Positions 35,152-44,607 of a DNA stretch of 64,000 nucleotides are shown piece after piece. The notes under the pieces are model-generated. The model worked only from the letters and a program-made list of their open reading frames with translations, searched no databases and had not been told where the DNA came from. Source of the DNA: Falsirhodobacter sp. 20TX0035 (GTDB lineage Bacteria; Pseudomonadota; Alphaproteobacteria; Rhodobacterales; Rhodobacteraceae); NCBI RefSeq assembly GCF_028307215.1, contig NZ_JAQMHV010000004.1, forward strand, positions 124,001 through 188,000, written 5' to 3'. How positions within the stretch are numbered: position 1 is the first letter of the stretch; each line of letters begins with the position of its first letter. The position numbers and the translations under genes are program-made.

Positions 35152-36519
35152 TTGCATTACGAACCGACAGCGGGTGAACCGCCCAAGAAAGCTGGACCAT
35201 TCTACACCCATCTGTATTTCCAGGTGATCGTGGCGATCATCCTCGGGATTCTGCTGGGACATTTCTATCCGCAATTCGCGGCCAGCCTGAAACCCCTGGG
35301 CGACGCCTTCATCAAGCTGGTGAAGATGATCATCGCGCCCGTGATCTTCCTGACCGTGTCGACCGGCATCGCCGGCATGACCGACATGAAGAAGGTCGGT
35401 CGTGTCGCCGGCAAGGCCATGATCTACTTCCTGACCTTCTCCACCCTGGCGCTGATCGTCGGCCTGGTGGTGGCGAACATCATCCAGCCGGGCTCCGGCA
35501 TGAACATCGATCCGGCGACGCTGGATGCAAGCGCGGTGAACGACTACGCCGCCAAGGCGCATGAAACGACGATCACCGGCTTCCTGATGAACATCATCCC
35601 GACCACGCTGGTCGGTGCCTTCGCGGCGGGCGACATCCTGCAGGTGCTGTTCATCTCCGTCCTGTTCGGCGTCGCGCTCGCCATGGTGGGCGAACGTGGC
35701 CGCCCGGTGACCGAGTTCCTGACCTCGCTCACCTATCCGATCTTCAAGCTGGTCGGCATCCTGATGAAGGCCGCCCCGATCGGCGCCTTCGGCGCGATGG
35801 CCTTCACCATCGGCCGCTACGGCATCGGTTCGGTCATCAACCTCGCGGCGCTGGTGATCTGCTTCTACATCACGGCCCTGCTGTTCGTGATCGTCATCCT
35901 GGGTGCCGTGGCCCGCTACAACGGCTTCTCGATCTTCAAGCTGATCAAGTACATCAAGGAGGAGCTGCTGCTGGTTCTGGGCACCTCGTCCTCCGAAGCG
36001 GCCTTGCCCTCGCTGCTGCAGAAGATGGAACGCGCCGGCGCCTCGCGCTCGGTCGTGGGTCTGGTCGTGCCGACCGGGTATTCATTCAACCTCGACGGCA
36101 CGAACATCTACATGACGATGGCCGCGCTGTTCATCGCGCAGGCCACGAACACCGACCTGACGCTTGGTCAGGAAATCCTGCTGCTGCTGGTCGCCATGCT
36201 GTCGTCCAAGGGCGCCGCGGGCATCACCGGCGCGGGCTTCATCACGCTGGCCGCCACGCTGTCCGTGGTTCCCACGGTTCCGCTGGCGGGCATGGCGCTG
36301 ATCCTTGGCGTGGACCGCTTCATGTCCGAATGCCGCGCCCTGACCAACTTCGTCGGCAACGCCGTGGCCACTCTGGTCGTCGCGAAGTGGGAGGGCGAGC
36401 TGGACATGGACAAGCTGCACGCCGCCCTGAACGGCGAACCGCAGCCCGTCGCCTCGATGACGCCGCCGCGCGACATCCCGGCCGGCCTGCAGGAAAACAT
36501 CCGCACCTCCACCGATTGA
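35152..36519 (+). CDS. dctA: Dicarboxylate/amino acid:cation symporter (DctA/GltP family)
   Basis: A 455-residue inner-membrane Na+ or H+ symporter, probably for C4-dicarboxylates. Seen: '[20 protein letters not shown]' start, '[19 protein letters not shown]' near 62-80, the serine-rich re-entrant loop '[17 protein letters not shown]' near 279-295, '[26 protein letters not shown]' (about 308-333, NLDGT substrate/cation motif) and '[20 protein letters not shown]'. The start is TTG with GAGGAGGA upstream. The DctBD two-component system that often controls dctA is absent. Glutamate transport cannot be excluded. Confidence 0.9.
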   Translation: MHYEPTAGEPPKKAGPFYTHLYFQVIVAIILGILLGHFYPQFAASLKPLGDAFIKLVKMIIAPVIFLTVSTGIAGMTDMKKVGRVAGKAMIYFLTFSTLALIVGLVVANIIQPGSGMNIDPATLDASAVNDYAAKAHETTITGFLMNIIPTTLVGAFAAGDILQVLFISVLFGVALAMVGERGRPVTEFLTSLTYPIFKLVGILMKAAPIGAFGAMAFTIGRYGIGSVINLAALVICFYITALLFVIVILGAVARYNGFSIFKLIKYIKEELLLVLGTSSSEAALPSLLQKMERAGASRSVVGLVVPTGYSFNLDGTNIYMTMAALFIAQATNTDLTLGQEILLLLVAMLSSKGAAGITGAGFITLAATLSVVPTVPLAGMALILGVDRFMSECRALTNFVGNAVATLVVAKWEGELDMDKLHAALNGEPQPVASMTPPRDIPAGLQENIRTSTD

Positions 36520-36526
36520 GAATGGA

Positions 36527-36552
36527 AAAGCCGCCCTTGGGGGCGGCTTCTT
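36527..36552 (+). terminator. First of two tandem hairpins after the symporter gene
   Basis: AAGCCGCCC-TTGG-GGGCGGCTT followed by CTTCC. It forms a 9-bp perfect stem seven bases after the symporter stop. The T tract is interrupted, so it may leak, which could explain the second copy downstream. Confidence 0.85.
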
Positions 36553-36570
36553 CCACAGACAAGAAACACC

Positions 36571-36600
36571 AAAGCCGCCCTTCGGGGCGGCTTTTCCTTT
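36571..36600 (+). terminator. Second tandem hairpin, nearly identical to the first
   Basis: AAAGCCGCCC-TTCG-GGGCGGCTTTTCCTTT. The stem is the same sequence as the one 44 bases upstream, but with a UUCG loop and a better T tract. It also faces the end of the small minus-strand gene and may terminate it in reverse. Confidence 0.9.
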
Positions 36601-36612
36601 GGATCAGACGGA

Positions 36613-36753
36613 TCACTCGGCGGGGTGATGTTTCCGCTGCGCCACTTCGGCCATCTTGCGGTCGAACCGGCGCGACATCTCTCGGACAACCAGAAGACCG
36701 CAGCCGCCCATGGCAAGCGCAATCAGCGGAAGGCCGTAATCGAAGAACGTCAT
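36613..36753 (-). CDS. Small membrane protein (46 residues), coupled to its upstream neighbour
   Basis: A 46-residue protein: one hydrophobic segment near residues 7-23 (GLPLIALAMGGCGLLVV) followed by a basic amphipathic helix 'REMSRRFDRKMAEVAQRKHH'. The N terminus is probably outside and the tail cytoplasmic. Its ATG overlaps the stop codon of the preceding small membrane gene (ATGA), a strong sign that it is translated. Third gene of a gatB-led group. Not recognised as a known family; it could assist the neighbouring membrane protein. Confidence 0.65.
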   Translation of the reverse strand: MTFFDYGLPLIALAMGGCGLLVVREMSRRFDRKMAEVAQRKHHPAE

Positions 36754-36974
36754 GGCGTCACTCCCTTCTTCATATAGCGGAGAATATAGAGCGCCAGTGC
36801 ATGAAAAGCCAGCCCGCCCGCGATCCAGATCGAAATTGCAAGCCCGCTGATCGCGGTACCCTCCGACAACGGCCGCAAAACCCCAACCGCGATCATCCCC
36901 AGACCGATGGCGTTGTAGAACGCCGCGACCAGCTTGACCCGCTCGTTATAGCTGGCGAGCGGGTCGGGCTGCAT
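36750..36974 (-). CDS. Small two-span membrane protein, coupled to gatB
   Basis: A 74-residue protein with two hydrophobic segments, about residues 16-34 (LVAAFYNAIGLGMIAVGVL) and 43-65 (ISGLAISIWIAGGLAFHALALYI), and a basic end (RYMKKGVTP). Start ATG shares a base with the gatB stop (TGATG), giving tight translational coupling. A TTG one codon earlier is also possible. Family not recognised. I note only that its partner gene overlaps it by ATGA in turn. Confidence 0.75.
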   Translation of the reverse strand: MQPDPLASYNERVKLVAAFYNAIGLGMIAVGVLRPLSEGTAISGLAISIWIAGGLAFHALALYILRYMKKGVTP

Positions 36975-38485
36975 CAAAGGCCAAGCTTCTTCAGCACGAT
37001 CTCGTTCACCATTGCGGGCGCAGCCTTGCCGCCGCTGGCCTTGATGACCTGCCCCACGAACCAGCCCGCCAGCTTCGGATTGGCCTTGGCCTTTTCCACC
37101 TGCGCGGGGTTCGCCGCGATGATGTCGTCCACCGCCCGCTCGATCGCGCCGGTGTCGGTCACCTGCTTCATGCCGCGCGCGGCCGCGATCTCGGCTGGGT
37201 CGCCGCCTTCCGTCCAGACGATCTCGAACAGGTCCTTGGCCATCTTGCCCGAGATGTCGCCCGAGGCCATCAGGTCCAGCACGCCACCCAACTGCGCCGC
37301 GGATACGGGGGACGCGTCGATCGCCAGCCCCTCCTTGTTCAGGCGGCCGAACAGCTCGTTGATGACCCAGTTCGCGGCCTGCTTGCCATCCCGGCCCTTC
37401 GCGACCTCCTCGAAGAAGCCCGCGGCGTCCAGTTCGGCGGTCAGCACGTTGGCGTCATAGTCGGTCAGCCCGAAGTCGCCCATGAAGCGGGCCTTCTTCG
37501 CGTCCGGTAGTTCCGGCATCGACGCCGCGACGTCGTCCACCCAAGCCTGCTCGATCTCCAGCGGCAGAAGGTCGGGATCGGGGAAATAGCGGTAGTCGTG
37601 CGCCTCCTCTTTCGACCGCATCGATCGCGTCTCGTTCCGGTCGGGATCGTACAAGCGGGTTTCCTGCACGACGGTGCCGCCATCCTCCAGAATGGCGATC
37701 TGGCGGCGTGCCTCGTAGTCGATGGCCGCCTGGATGAACCGCATGGAGTTCATGTTCTTGATCTCGCACCGCGTGCCAAGATGGCTGAAATCCTGCGTCG
37801 CCTGATACTTCTCGTACTGGCCCGGACGGCAGACCGAGACGTTCACGTCGGCGCGCAGGTTGCCGTTCTGCATGTTGCCGTCGCAGGTGCCCAGATAGCG
37901 CAGGATCTGGCGCAGCTTCGTGACATAGGCCGCCGCCTCTTCCGGCCCGCGGATGTCGGGACGGCTCACGATCTCCATCAGCGCGACGCCCGTGCGGTTG
38001 AAGTCGACGAAGCTGTTGGCCGGGTCCATGTCGTGGATCGACTTGCCCGCGTCCTGCTCCAGATGGATCCGCTCAATCCGCACCAGACGCGCGACGCCGG
38101 GCCCCATTTCCACCAGAACCTCGCCCTCGCCCACGATGGGGTGATACAGCTGGCTGATCTGGTAGCCCTGCGGCAGGTCCGGATAGAAGTAGTTCTTGCG
38201 GTCGAAGGCCGAACGCAGGTTGATCCCTGCCTTCAGGCCCAGACCGGTGCGCACCGCCTGTTCCACGCAGAATTCGTTGATGACGGGCAGCATCCCCGGC
38301 ATCGCGCTGTCCACGAAGGACACGTGGCTGTTCGGTTCCGCCCCGAATCCGGTGGACGCGCCCGAAAACAGCTTCGCATTGGACGACACCTGCGCGTGGA
38401 TCTCCATGCCGATCACCAGCTCCCAATCGTCGCGCGCACCGGCGATCACCTTGGGTTTCGGGGTCTCATAAGTCAGATCAAGCAT
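36974..38485 (-). CDS. gatB: Asp/Glu-tRNA amidotransferase subunit B
   Basis: A 503-residue subunit of GatCAB, which converts Glu-tRNA(Gln) and Asp-tRNA(Asn) to the amidated forms. Seen: '[24 protein letters not shown]' near 21-44, '[29 protein letters not shown]', '[19 protein letters not shown]', '[18 protein letters not shown]', '[13 protein letters not shown]' and the C-terminal YqeY-like tail ending '[18 protein letters not shown]'. gatA and gatC are not adjacent. Two small membrane protein genes follow with overlapping stops and starts. Confidence 0.98.
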   Translation of the reverse strand: MLDLTYETPKPKVIAGARDDWELVIGMEIHAQVSSNAKLFSGASTGFGAEPNSHVSFVDSAMPGMLPVINEFCVEQAVRTGLGLKAGINLRSAFDRKNYFYPDLPQGYQISQLYHPIVGEGEVLVEMGPGVARLVRIERIHLEQDAGKSIHDMDPANSFVDFNRTGVALMEIVSRPDIRGPEEAAAYVTKLRQILRYLGTCDGNMQNGNLRADVNVSVCRPGQYEKYQATQDFSHLGTRCEIKNMNSMRFIQAAIDYEARRQIAILEDGGTVVQETRLYDPDRNETRSMRSKEEAHDYRYFPDPDLLPLEIEQAWVDDVAASMPELPDAKKARFMGDFGLTDYDANVLTAELDAAGFFEEVAKGRDGKQAANWVINELFGRLNKEGLAIDASPVSAAQLGGVLDLMASGDISGKMAKDLFEIVWTEGGDPAEIAAARGMKQVTDTGAIERAVDDIIAANPAQVEKAKANPKLAGWFVGQVIKASGGKAAPAMVNEIVLKKLGL

Positions 38486-38665
38486 GGGTCATCCTCTTGC
38501 ACGAGCGTCGTTTTAAGCCCTCCTTCCCCCCCCGGCAACCCTGTGCGCACACGCACATTCGGCGAGATCGCGCCGACCAATGCGCGTTCCGGTTGCCGGA
38601 AGGAACCTCTTCGTTCAAAAGCACCGAGCCGCCCACGGAGTGCGGTGCCACCCATGTCGGAACCG

Positions 38666-39262
38666 ATGAAGATCAGGACACTTGTTTTCGGCGCGTTGCT
38701 TGCGCTGCCCATCGCTGGCTGTGCAACCACCCAGACCTCGGCCACGCAGGCCACCGCCCTGCCCGCCATGCGTTGGGACTTCCGCCCCGAAGGCAAGACC
38801 TGGACCCAGCAGACCCTTGCGGCCGTCAGCCGCAACGACACGGATCTGAGCCGTCTTATCCCCGCTGACATCGACACCTGGTGCCCCGGCTACCGCACCG
38901 CCTCGGTCGACGAGCGCCGCGCCTTCTGGACGGCCATGCTGTCGGCGCTCGCCAAGCATGAAAGCACGTGGAACCCGGCGGCCGCTGGTGGTGGCGGCAA
39001 ATGGATCGGCCTTGTGCAGATCGACCCGCGCACGGCCCGCGCCTATGACTGCGAGGCCACCACTGCGTCGGAGTTGAAGAACGGCGCCAAGAACCTCGCT
39101 TGCGCCGTCAACATCGCCTCCACCCAGGTCGCGCGCGACAACATGGTTGCCGGACCGCAGGGCCGCAGCGGCATGGGCCGCGACTGGGCACCCTTCCGAT
39201 CTTCGGCCAAGCGGGTGGAAATGGCGAACTGGACCCGTTCGCAGGCCTACTGCGCCCTGTGA
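38666..39262 (+). CDS. Lipoprotein with transglycosylase-like (SLT) domain
   Basis: A 198-residue lipoprotein. Seen: signal peptide 'MKIRTLVFGALLALPIAGC' with lipobox I-A-G-C, then a domain like lysozyme/lytic transglycosylases: 'MLSALAKHESTWNPAAAGGGGKWIGLVQIDPRTARAYDC' region (about 91-129), with the catalytic-type Glu in 'KHESTWNP' and the 'G-L-x-Q-I' motif. It would act on murein at the outer membrane's inner face. An in-frame ATG 12 bases upstream is an alternative start. A strong terminator follows. Substrate specificity not provable. Confidence 0.82.
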   Translation: MKIRTLVFGALLALPIAGCATTQTSATQATALPAMRWDFRPEGKTWTQQTLAAVSRNDTDLSRLIPADIDTWCPGYRTASVDERRAFWTAMLSALAKHESTWNPAAAGGGGKWIGLVQIDPRTARAYDCEATTASELKNGAKNLACAVNIASTQVARDNMVAGPQGRSGMGRDWAPFRSSAKRVEMANWTRSQAYCAL

Positions 39263-39267
39263 AATGC

Positions 39268-39303
39268 AAAAGGCCTGACCGATCCGGTCAGGCCTTTTCT
39301 TTA
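39268..39303 (+). terminator. Strong hairpin terminator after the lipoprotein gene
   Basis: AAAAGGCCTGACC-GATC-CGGTCAGGCCTTTT, a perfect 13-bp stem, then CTTTATT. It lies between convergent genes and could also serve the acyltransferase gene in reverse (A-run on that side). Confidence 0.95.
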
Positions 39304-39317
39304 TTCGGCGACCGCCT

Positions 39318-40199
39318 TCAAGGCGTGGTCAGGGGCGGAACGGTCCGAAAGCTGGGCAGCTTCGTCATCTGAACCAGACTGACCGCCGGCGCGTACTCCC
39401 CGCCCAGCGCCAGCGTCTCGGCCCGCAGCATCTCGATCCCCTCCTCGGACTTCGCCGGAATGCGCTCGGGCGCGATGGGATGACCCACGGTCACGCGGTA
39501 GGGCTGGCGGTGCTTGTTCAGCACCTCGTGGAACAGGGTGATGTCGCGCAGCGTCGGGTGGATCAGGTCGAACAGATAGAACAGGGTGGAGTTGCGGGCC
39601 CGGATGTTCAGCGGGATCACCGGGACGTCGAACTTGCGCGCGATCATCGCAGCCGAGGCCATCCAGGGACGTTCCATCAGCTTCAGGCCCGTGCGCTTGG
39701 CCAGACGCCCCGAGGGGAAGATGACGCCCAGACGACCGGCCTCCATCGCCTTGCGAGTGTAGTCCATTGTTTCGCGCGTCTTCTGAAGCGACCGCTTTTC
39801 CATCCGCCATTCGACCGGGCAGATCAGGTCGATCATCTGCGGCATGACGCGCAGGATGTCGCTGTTGGCATAGAAGAACAAGTCCGGCCGCAGGGGCGAC
39901 AGCAGATGATGCAGGATCACACCGTCCGCAATCCCCGTCGGATGGTTTGCGACGATCATCGCCGGTCCGTTGCGCGGGATGTTTTCAAGCCCGGTGATCT
40001 GGATGTCCTTGGCGATGATCTTCGCAAGGCGCCCCATCATTTCGGGGGTGGGAAGATCACGGTATTCCTCGCCCAGAGTCAGGGTCCGCTCGTATCCCAG
40101 CATGCGGGTCAGGGCCGCATAGGCCAGACGATGGTGCGGGCGCCCACGGAAAAGCCAAGGCGCACGCTCGGCAATCAGGGGGTCAATACGGTCTCTCAT
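39318..40199 (-). CDS. Lysophospholipid acyltransferase family protein (PlsC fold)
   Basis: A 293-residue acyltransferase of the PlsC/OlsA superfamily, which moves acyl chains onto glycerolipids or ornithine lipids at the inner membrane. Seen: motif I 'VANHPTGIADGV' near 82-93 (N-H-x4-D, with His and Asp), motif III 'GVIFPSGRLAKRT' near 157-169 (E of FPEG replaced by Ser), and motif IV 'DVPVIPLNIRARNS'. The Ser substitution in block III and the 'HPTGIAD' version are typical of the hemolysin/ornithine-lipid branch. The acyl acceptor is unknown. Convergent with the lipoprotein gene. Confidence 0.85.
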   Translation of the reverse strand: MRDRIDPLIAERAPWLFRGRPHHRLAYAALTRMLGYERTLTLGEEYRDLPTPEMMGRLAKIIAKDIQITGLENIPRNGPAMIVANHPTGIADGVILHHLLSPLRPDLFFYANSDILRVMPQMIDLICPVEWRMEKRSLQKTRETMDYTRKAMEAGRLGVIFPSGRLAKRTGLKLMERPWMASAAMIARKFDVPVIPLNIRARNSTLFYLFDLIHPTLRDITLFHEVLNKHRQPYRVTVGHPIAPERIPAKSEEGIEMLRAETLALGGEYAPAVSLVQMTKLPSFRTVPPLTTP

Positions 40200-40293
40200 C
40201 GTCTTTCAACCTACACGGCGGCGTTATCATGACATGGCGCGGCGCAGCCCAAAAGGCAAGTGCGCCGCGCCTCCACCGGTTCATTTCCGCCTG

Positions 40294-42780
40294 TTATCCC
40301 GCCATCCGGCCCGCCATTTCAGCCAGATCGCGCGACAGGCCGGGCGCGGACAGGATGCGCGCCAGTTCCGCGTGCATGAGGGCTTGACGGTCGACGTCGT
40401 ACCGGCTCAGCCCGTCAAAGGCCTGCGACATGCGCGCGGCCGTCTGCGGGTTCAGCGGGTCCAGCCGGATCAGCCAGTCCGCCAGCAGCCGGTAGCCCGA
40501 GCCGTCCGCCTTGTGGAACCCGCGATGATTGGCCGACAGCGCGCCGAACAGGGCCCGGAAACGATTCGGGTTCTTCAGGTCGAACAGCGGGTGCCGCGTC
40601 AGGCGGTCGGCCACGGCCGGCGCGTCGGCCGCGTACAGGACCTGCAGCGTGAACCACTTGTCCATCACGATACGGTCGTCCTGCCAGCGCGCGTGGAACG
40701 CCTCCAGCGCCTCTGCGCCAGCGCCCACGTCCAGAAGGGCTGACAAAGCGCCGACCTCCTCGGTCATGTTGGTGGCGGTGTCGAACACCCCCTGCGCCGC
40801 CTGCCCCCCGTCCAGATGGGACAGAAGGCCCAGCGCCTGCATGCGAAGACTGCGCCGCCCCGCCTGCCCCGCATCCGGCGACCATGGTCCGGGCACGGGT
40901 GCGGTCAGCGCGGGAAGATCCGACTCCAGCCGTTCGGCCAGCGCACGCGTCATGCGACGGCGGGCCGCGTGGATCGCCTCCGGGTCGGGCGTCACGCCGG
41001 AACGGGCAAGGGTCTGGGCGATGTCCTCCTCCCCCGGCAGGCGCAGGGCCAGCGCGCGGAAGGCGGGGTCGAGGCTTTCGTCCGCGGCCAGCGCCCCCAG
41101 CGCGTCCAGCCACAGGGCGGGCGGCGCGCCGCCTTCCGTCGCCATCCGCGTCAGGCCGTCCTTGGCGAGCGCCCGTCCCGCTTCCCATCGGTTGAAGGGG
41201 TCGGTGTCATGGGCCAGCAGGAAGGCCCGCTCCTCGGCGCTCGTGGCCTTTTCCAGCACCACGGGGGCCGAGAAGCCGCGCAGGATCGACGCAACGGGGC
41301 GTTCCGTCAGCCCTTCAAAGCGGAAGCTCTGCTCCGGCTGGGTCAGTTGCAGCACCTCCGTGGCCCGCACCTCCGTTCCGTCCTGCCCCAGCAGGCCCGT
41401 GGCGAGGGGGATCACCTTCGGCCCCCCGGCGCCCGTCTGGCGGAAGGTCAGGGTGAAGGTGTGGCCGTCCCACGCCTCCTCGGCCACCACATGCGGGGTT
41501 CCGGCCTCCGTGTACCAGCGCTTGAACTGCGACAGGTCGCGGCCCGTGGCGTCTTGGAACACCGTCAGCCAATCCTCGATCGTGCAGGCCTGCCCGTCAT
41601 GCCGGTCGAAATAAAGGTTCAGCGCCTTGGCATACCCCTCATCCCCCACCAGACGCTTCAGCATGCCGATGACCTCGGCCCCCTTCTCGTACACCGTGGC
41701 GGTGTAGAAGTTGTTGATCTCCTCATACGCGGCCGGGCGCACGGGATGGGCCAGCGGACCCGCATCCTCGCGGAACTGGCGGGCGCGCAGGGTCAGCACA
41801 TCCTCGATCCGCTTCACGGGAGCACTTCGCATGTCGGCGCTGAACTGCTGATCGCGGAAGACGGTCAGCCCTTCCTTCAGGCACAGCTGGAACCAGTCGC
41901 GGCAGGTGATACGGTTGCCGGTCCAGTTGTGGAAATACTCGTGCGCGATGATCGCCTCGATCCGCGCGAAATCGTCGTCCGTCGCGGTTTCCGGCAGGGC
42001 CAGCACGTATTTGGAGTTGAAGATGTTCAGCCCCTTGTTCTCCATCGCGCCCATGTTGAAATCGTCCACCGCGACGATGTTGAACACCGACAGGTCATAG
42101 GGCCGGCGATACACCTCCTCGTCCCAGCGCATCGAGCGGATCAGGCTGTCCATCGCATAGGCGCAGCGGCCTTCATCCCCTGGGCGCACCCAGATGTTCA
42201 GCGCCACGTCGTCGCCGGTCATGGTGGTGAAGCGGTCCGAATGCGCCACCAGATCGCCCGCCACCAGCGCGAACAGATAGGCGGGCTTGGGCCAGGGATC
42301 GTCCCATTCGGCCCAGCCGTCGCCTTGCGCCACAAGGTTGCCGTTCGACAGCAGGACCGGCAGATCCCCTTCGACGCGCACGTGGAACCGGGCCATCACG
42401 TCAGGACGGTCGGGATAGAAGGTGATCTTGCGGAAGCCCTCCGCCTCGCACTGCGTGCAATACATGCCGTTCGACATGTAAAGGCCTTCCAGAGCGGTGT
42501 TGGCCGCGGGGGCGATCTCCACCTCCGTTTCCAGCACGAAGGGGCGATCGGGCACGGTCAGGGTCAGACCGGTGGCATCCGGCACGGCGTCCACCGGCAC
42601 GTCGTCGATGCTGCAGGCGATCAGGCGCAGCTGTTCCCCGTCCAGCCGCAGCGAGGTGCCGCCTTTCCCGAACTGGAACACAGCAAGAACGCGCGTGGCA
42701 TCGGGCGACAGGCGGAAGGTCAGCGCCACGCGGTCCAGCGGGTGTGAGAACGGGGTGTAGTCGGCAAGACGAACGGTCAT
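40294..42780 (-). CDS. pepN: Aminopeptidase N (M1 zinc metallopeptidase)
   Basis: An 828-residue cytoplasmic aminopeptidase. Seen: 'FVLETEVEIAPAANTALEGLYMSNGMYCTQCEAEGFRKITFYPDRPDVM' region (residues about 80-128), the exopeptidase motif 'GAMENKGLN' near 243-251, the zinc site 'HEYFHNWTGNRITCRDWFQLCLKEGLT' (about 279-305, HExxH-18-E), and the catalytic Tyr in 'FYTATVYEKGAEV'. The PepN-type C-terminal Arm domain is present. ATG 42780 is the family start; the upstream extension reads into bolA. It follows bolA by 13 bases. Confidence 0.97.
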   Translation of the reverse strand: MTVRLADYTPFSHPLDRVALTFRLSPDATRVLAVFQFGKGGTSLRLDGEQLRLIACSIDDVPVDAVPDATGLTLTVPDRPFVLETEVEIAPAANTALEGLYMSNGMYCTQCEAEGFRKITFYPDRPDVMARFHVRVEGDLPVLLSNGNLVAQGDGWAEWDDPWPKPAYLFALVAGDLVAHSDRFTTMTGDDVALNIWVRPGDEGRCAYAMDSLIRSMRWDEEVYRRPYDLSVFNIVAVDDFNMGAMENKGLNIFNSKYVLALPETATDDDFARIEAIIAHEYFHNWTGNRITCRDWFQLCLKEGLTVFRDQQFSADMRSAPVKRIEDVLTLRARQFREDAGPLAHPVRPAAYEEINNFYTATVYEKGAEVIGMLKRLVGDEGYAKALNLYFDRHDGQACTIEDWLTVFQDATGRDLSQFKRWYTEAGTPHVVAEEAWDGHTFTLTFRQTGAGGPKVIPLATGLLGQDGTEVRATEVLQLTQPEQSFRFEGLTERPVASILRGFSAPVVLEKATSAEERAFLLAHDTDPFNRWEAGRALAKDGLTRMATEGGAPPALWLDALGALAADESLDPAFRALALRLPGEEDIAQTLARSGVTPDPEAIHAARRRMTRALAERLESDLPALTAPVPGPWSPDAGQAGRRSLRMQALGLLSHLDGGQAAQGVFDTATNMTEEVGALSALLDVGAGAEALEAFHARWQDDRIVMDKWFTLQVLYAADAPAVADRLTRHPLFDLKNPNRFRALFGALSANHRGFHKADGSGYRLLADWLIRLDPLNPQTAARMSQAFDGLSRYDVDRQALMHAELARILSAPGLSRDLAEMAGRMAG

Positions 42781-42793
42781 TGAATTCTTTCCT

Positions 42794-43048
42794 TCAGGCG
42801 TCCACATCCAGTGCCAGCGCATGGATGCGCCGCACGATATCCCCAAGCGCCGCGTGCACGGCCCGGTGGCGGGCGATCCGCGACTGGCCCGCAAAGGCCG
42901 CGGCCCGGATCTTCACGTTGAAATGGGTCTCCTCCCCTTCGCGGAAACCGGAATGGCCGCGATGGCTTTCGCTGTCGTCGGTGACGACCAGCCGGGTCGG
43001 GTGAAAAGCGTCCTGAAGACAGGCATGTATCTGCTCGGTGATGGTCAT
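42794..43048 (-). CDS. BolA-family protein
   Basis: An 84-residue BolA protein. Family members pair with monothiol glutaredoxins to handle [2Fe-2S] clusters, and BolA itself regulates morphology genes. Seen: 'QDAFHPTRLVVTDDSESHRGHSG' near 12-34, then the conserved helix-turn with class-specific His in 'SRIARHRAVHAALGDIV' (here R-H-R-x-V-x, near 57-73). The class II 'Cys' is absent, so it is BolA1-like. Spaced 13 bases from pepN on the same strand and divergent from the J-domain gene. Confidence 0.93.
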   Translation of the reverse strand: MTITEQIHACLQDAFHPTRLVVTDDSESHRGHSGFREGEETHFNVKIRAAAFAGQSRIARHRAVHAALGDIVRRIHALALDVDA

Positions 43049-43122
43049 TGTGATGGCGGCCCCTCTTCTCCTCGGCGCTCAAATGTCTAAACTCACGCCT
43101 CCGACTCGGAAAGGCCCTGACG

Positions 43123-43734
43123 ATGACCAAATCCCCCTTCGACTTCGACATGCGCGTGTCCACGGACAAAAAACGCCGCAAGACAGGCCGGCGTGGCATG
43201 TCGGGGGCGCAGGAAACATCGACACGGACCTGTCAGGCCCCCGGCTGTTCCGAGGCGGGGCTGTACCGCGCGCCGCTGTCCCCAGATCACTTGGACCAGT
43301 ACGTGTGGTTCTGCAAGGAGCACGTCCGCGAGTACAACCTGAAGTGGAACTTCTTCCAAGGCAAGACAGAGGACGATTTTTCGGCCTTTCTGGAGCAGGA
43401 CCGGCAGTGGGGGCCGACCAAGCGGCCGGACGAAGGCCATGTCTGGTCCCGCCTAGGCGTGAACGACCCGCTTCAGATCCTCGGGGAAAAGGCGACCCAG
43501 AACCCCGGCAAGTCAACGGCCACCCGCAAGCTGCCGCCGACCGAACGCAAGGCGCTGGAAATCCTCGACGCGCGCGACACCTGGACGCGCATCGAGATCC
43601 GCAAGCAGTACAAGAGCCTTGTGAAGGACCTGCACCCCGACATGAACGGCGGCAACCGTGCGGACGAGGAGCGGCTGCAGGAGGTCGTCTGGGCCTGGGA
43701 CCAGATCAAGGACAGCCGCCACTTCCGCGAGTGA
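43123..43734 (+). CDS. DnaJ-domain protein with N-terminal zinc-binding-like region
   Basis: A 203-residue J-domain co-chaperone-like protein typical of Rhodobacterales. Seen: basic start 'DKKRRKTGRRG', a short cluster 'CQAPGCSEAGLYRAPLS' plus 'WFCKEH' (about 37-88) that offers three Cys and a His as possible metal ligands, and the C-terminal J-domain 'ALEILDARDTWTRIEIRKQYKSLVKDLHPDMNGG' region with the Hsp70-stimulating HPD at about residues 171-173. Its usual DnaK partner is not nearby. Divergent from bolA. Confidence 0.92.
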   Translation: MTKSPFDFDMRVSTDKKRRKTGRRGMSGAQETSTRTCQAPGCSEAGLYRAPLSPDHLDQYVWFCKEHVREYNLKWNFFQGKTEDDFSAFLEQDRQWGPTKRPDEGHVWSRLGVNDPLQILGEKATQNPGKSTATRKLPPTERKALEILDARDTWTRIEIRKQYKSLVKDLHPDMNGGNRADEERLQEVVWAWDQIKDSRHFRE

Positions 43735-44490
43735 TCATTGCGGGGGCTGCCCGTTGGAGGCCATGACGCCGCCATCGACGGGCAGGTTCACCCCGGTGAT
43801 CAGCCGCGCGTCGGGGGACGCAAGAAAGGCGATGGCGTCCGCCACGCCCGACGGATCGGCCGGCGCTTCCAGCGGCTGGCGTTCCCGGAACTTGGCCATC
43901 AGCGCCGCGTCGTCCAGCATGTCCTTGGTCATGTCGGACTTCGTCAGCGCCGGGTTCACGGCGTTCACGCGGATGCCCAGCTTCGCCCCGTCCAGCGCCA
44001 GCGCGCGCACCATGTTGGTGATCCCGCCCTTGGACGCGTTGTAGGCGAACATCTCCCAGTCGCCGCCAAGACCGGACACGGACGACGTCATCACGACGTT
44101 CCCCTTCTTGGCCTTCAGCTGGTCCCAGAAGAACTTTGTCACAAGGAAATAGCCGGTCAGGTTCGTCTGGATCTGCTTGTTCCAGTCTTCGACGCTCACC
44201 TCCTCGATCGTGCCGCCCACCGCGATGCCCGCATTGTTGACCAGAACGTCCGCGCCGCCCATCGCCTGCGCCTTTGCGGCCAACGCCCGGGCGCCTTCCT
44301 CGGTCGACAGGTCGGCGCTGATCCATTCGGTCCGGTCGGATGGCAGGCTGGCTGCCACCTTCGACAACTTCTCCTCGCTCCGTGCCACCAGAAGAACCGT
44401 GGCCCCGTCGGCCGAGAAGCGGCGGGCCGTCGCCTCGCCAATGCCCGAGCCCGCTCCGGTCACGACCACGATCTTGTTGTCAAAGCGCAT
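43735..44490 (-). CDS. SDR-family oxidoreductase
   Basis: A 251-residue short-chain dehydrogenase. Seen: cofactor motif 'VTGAGSGIGEATARRF' at about 9-24 (TGxxxGxG), 'NNAGIAVGGTI' near 88, catalytic Ser in 'VVMTSSVSGLGG' and the Y-x3-K in 'YNASKGGITN' near 151-160, and the C-terminal 'GVNLPVDGGVMASNG'. The full Asn-Ser-Tyr-Lys tetrad is present. The basic 'ARSEE' after strand 2 suggests NADP. Start ATG 44490 has GGAGGAG six bases upstream. Substrate unknown. It is convergent, immediately adjacent to the J-domain gene. Confidence 0.9.
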   Translation of the reverse strand: MRFDNKIVVVTGAGSGIGEATARRFSADGATVLLVARSEEKLSKVAASLPSDRTEWISADLSTEEGARALAAKAQAMGGADVLVNNAGIAVGGTIEEVSVEDWNKQIQTNLTGYFLVTKFFWDQLKAKKGNVVMTSSVSGLGGDWEMFAYNASKGGITNMVRALALDGAKLGIRVNAVNPALTKSDMTKDMLDDAALMAKFRERQPLEAPADPSGVADAIAFLASPDARLITGVNLPVDGGVMASNGQPPQ

Positions 44491-44607
44491 GGATAACTCC
44501 TCCGATGTTGCCATGAACGAAACGGGACACGCTTTCCGGGGTTCCGCCCTTGCACCACGTTTGTGAATGTTACATCAAACGGGTACGCCATCAGGAGAGA
44601 AGACGTC

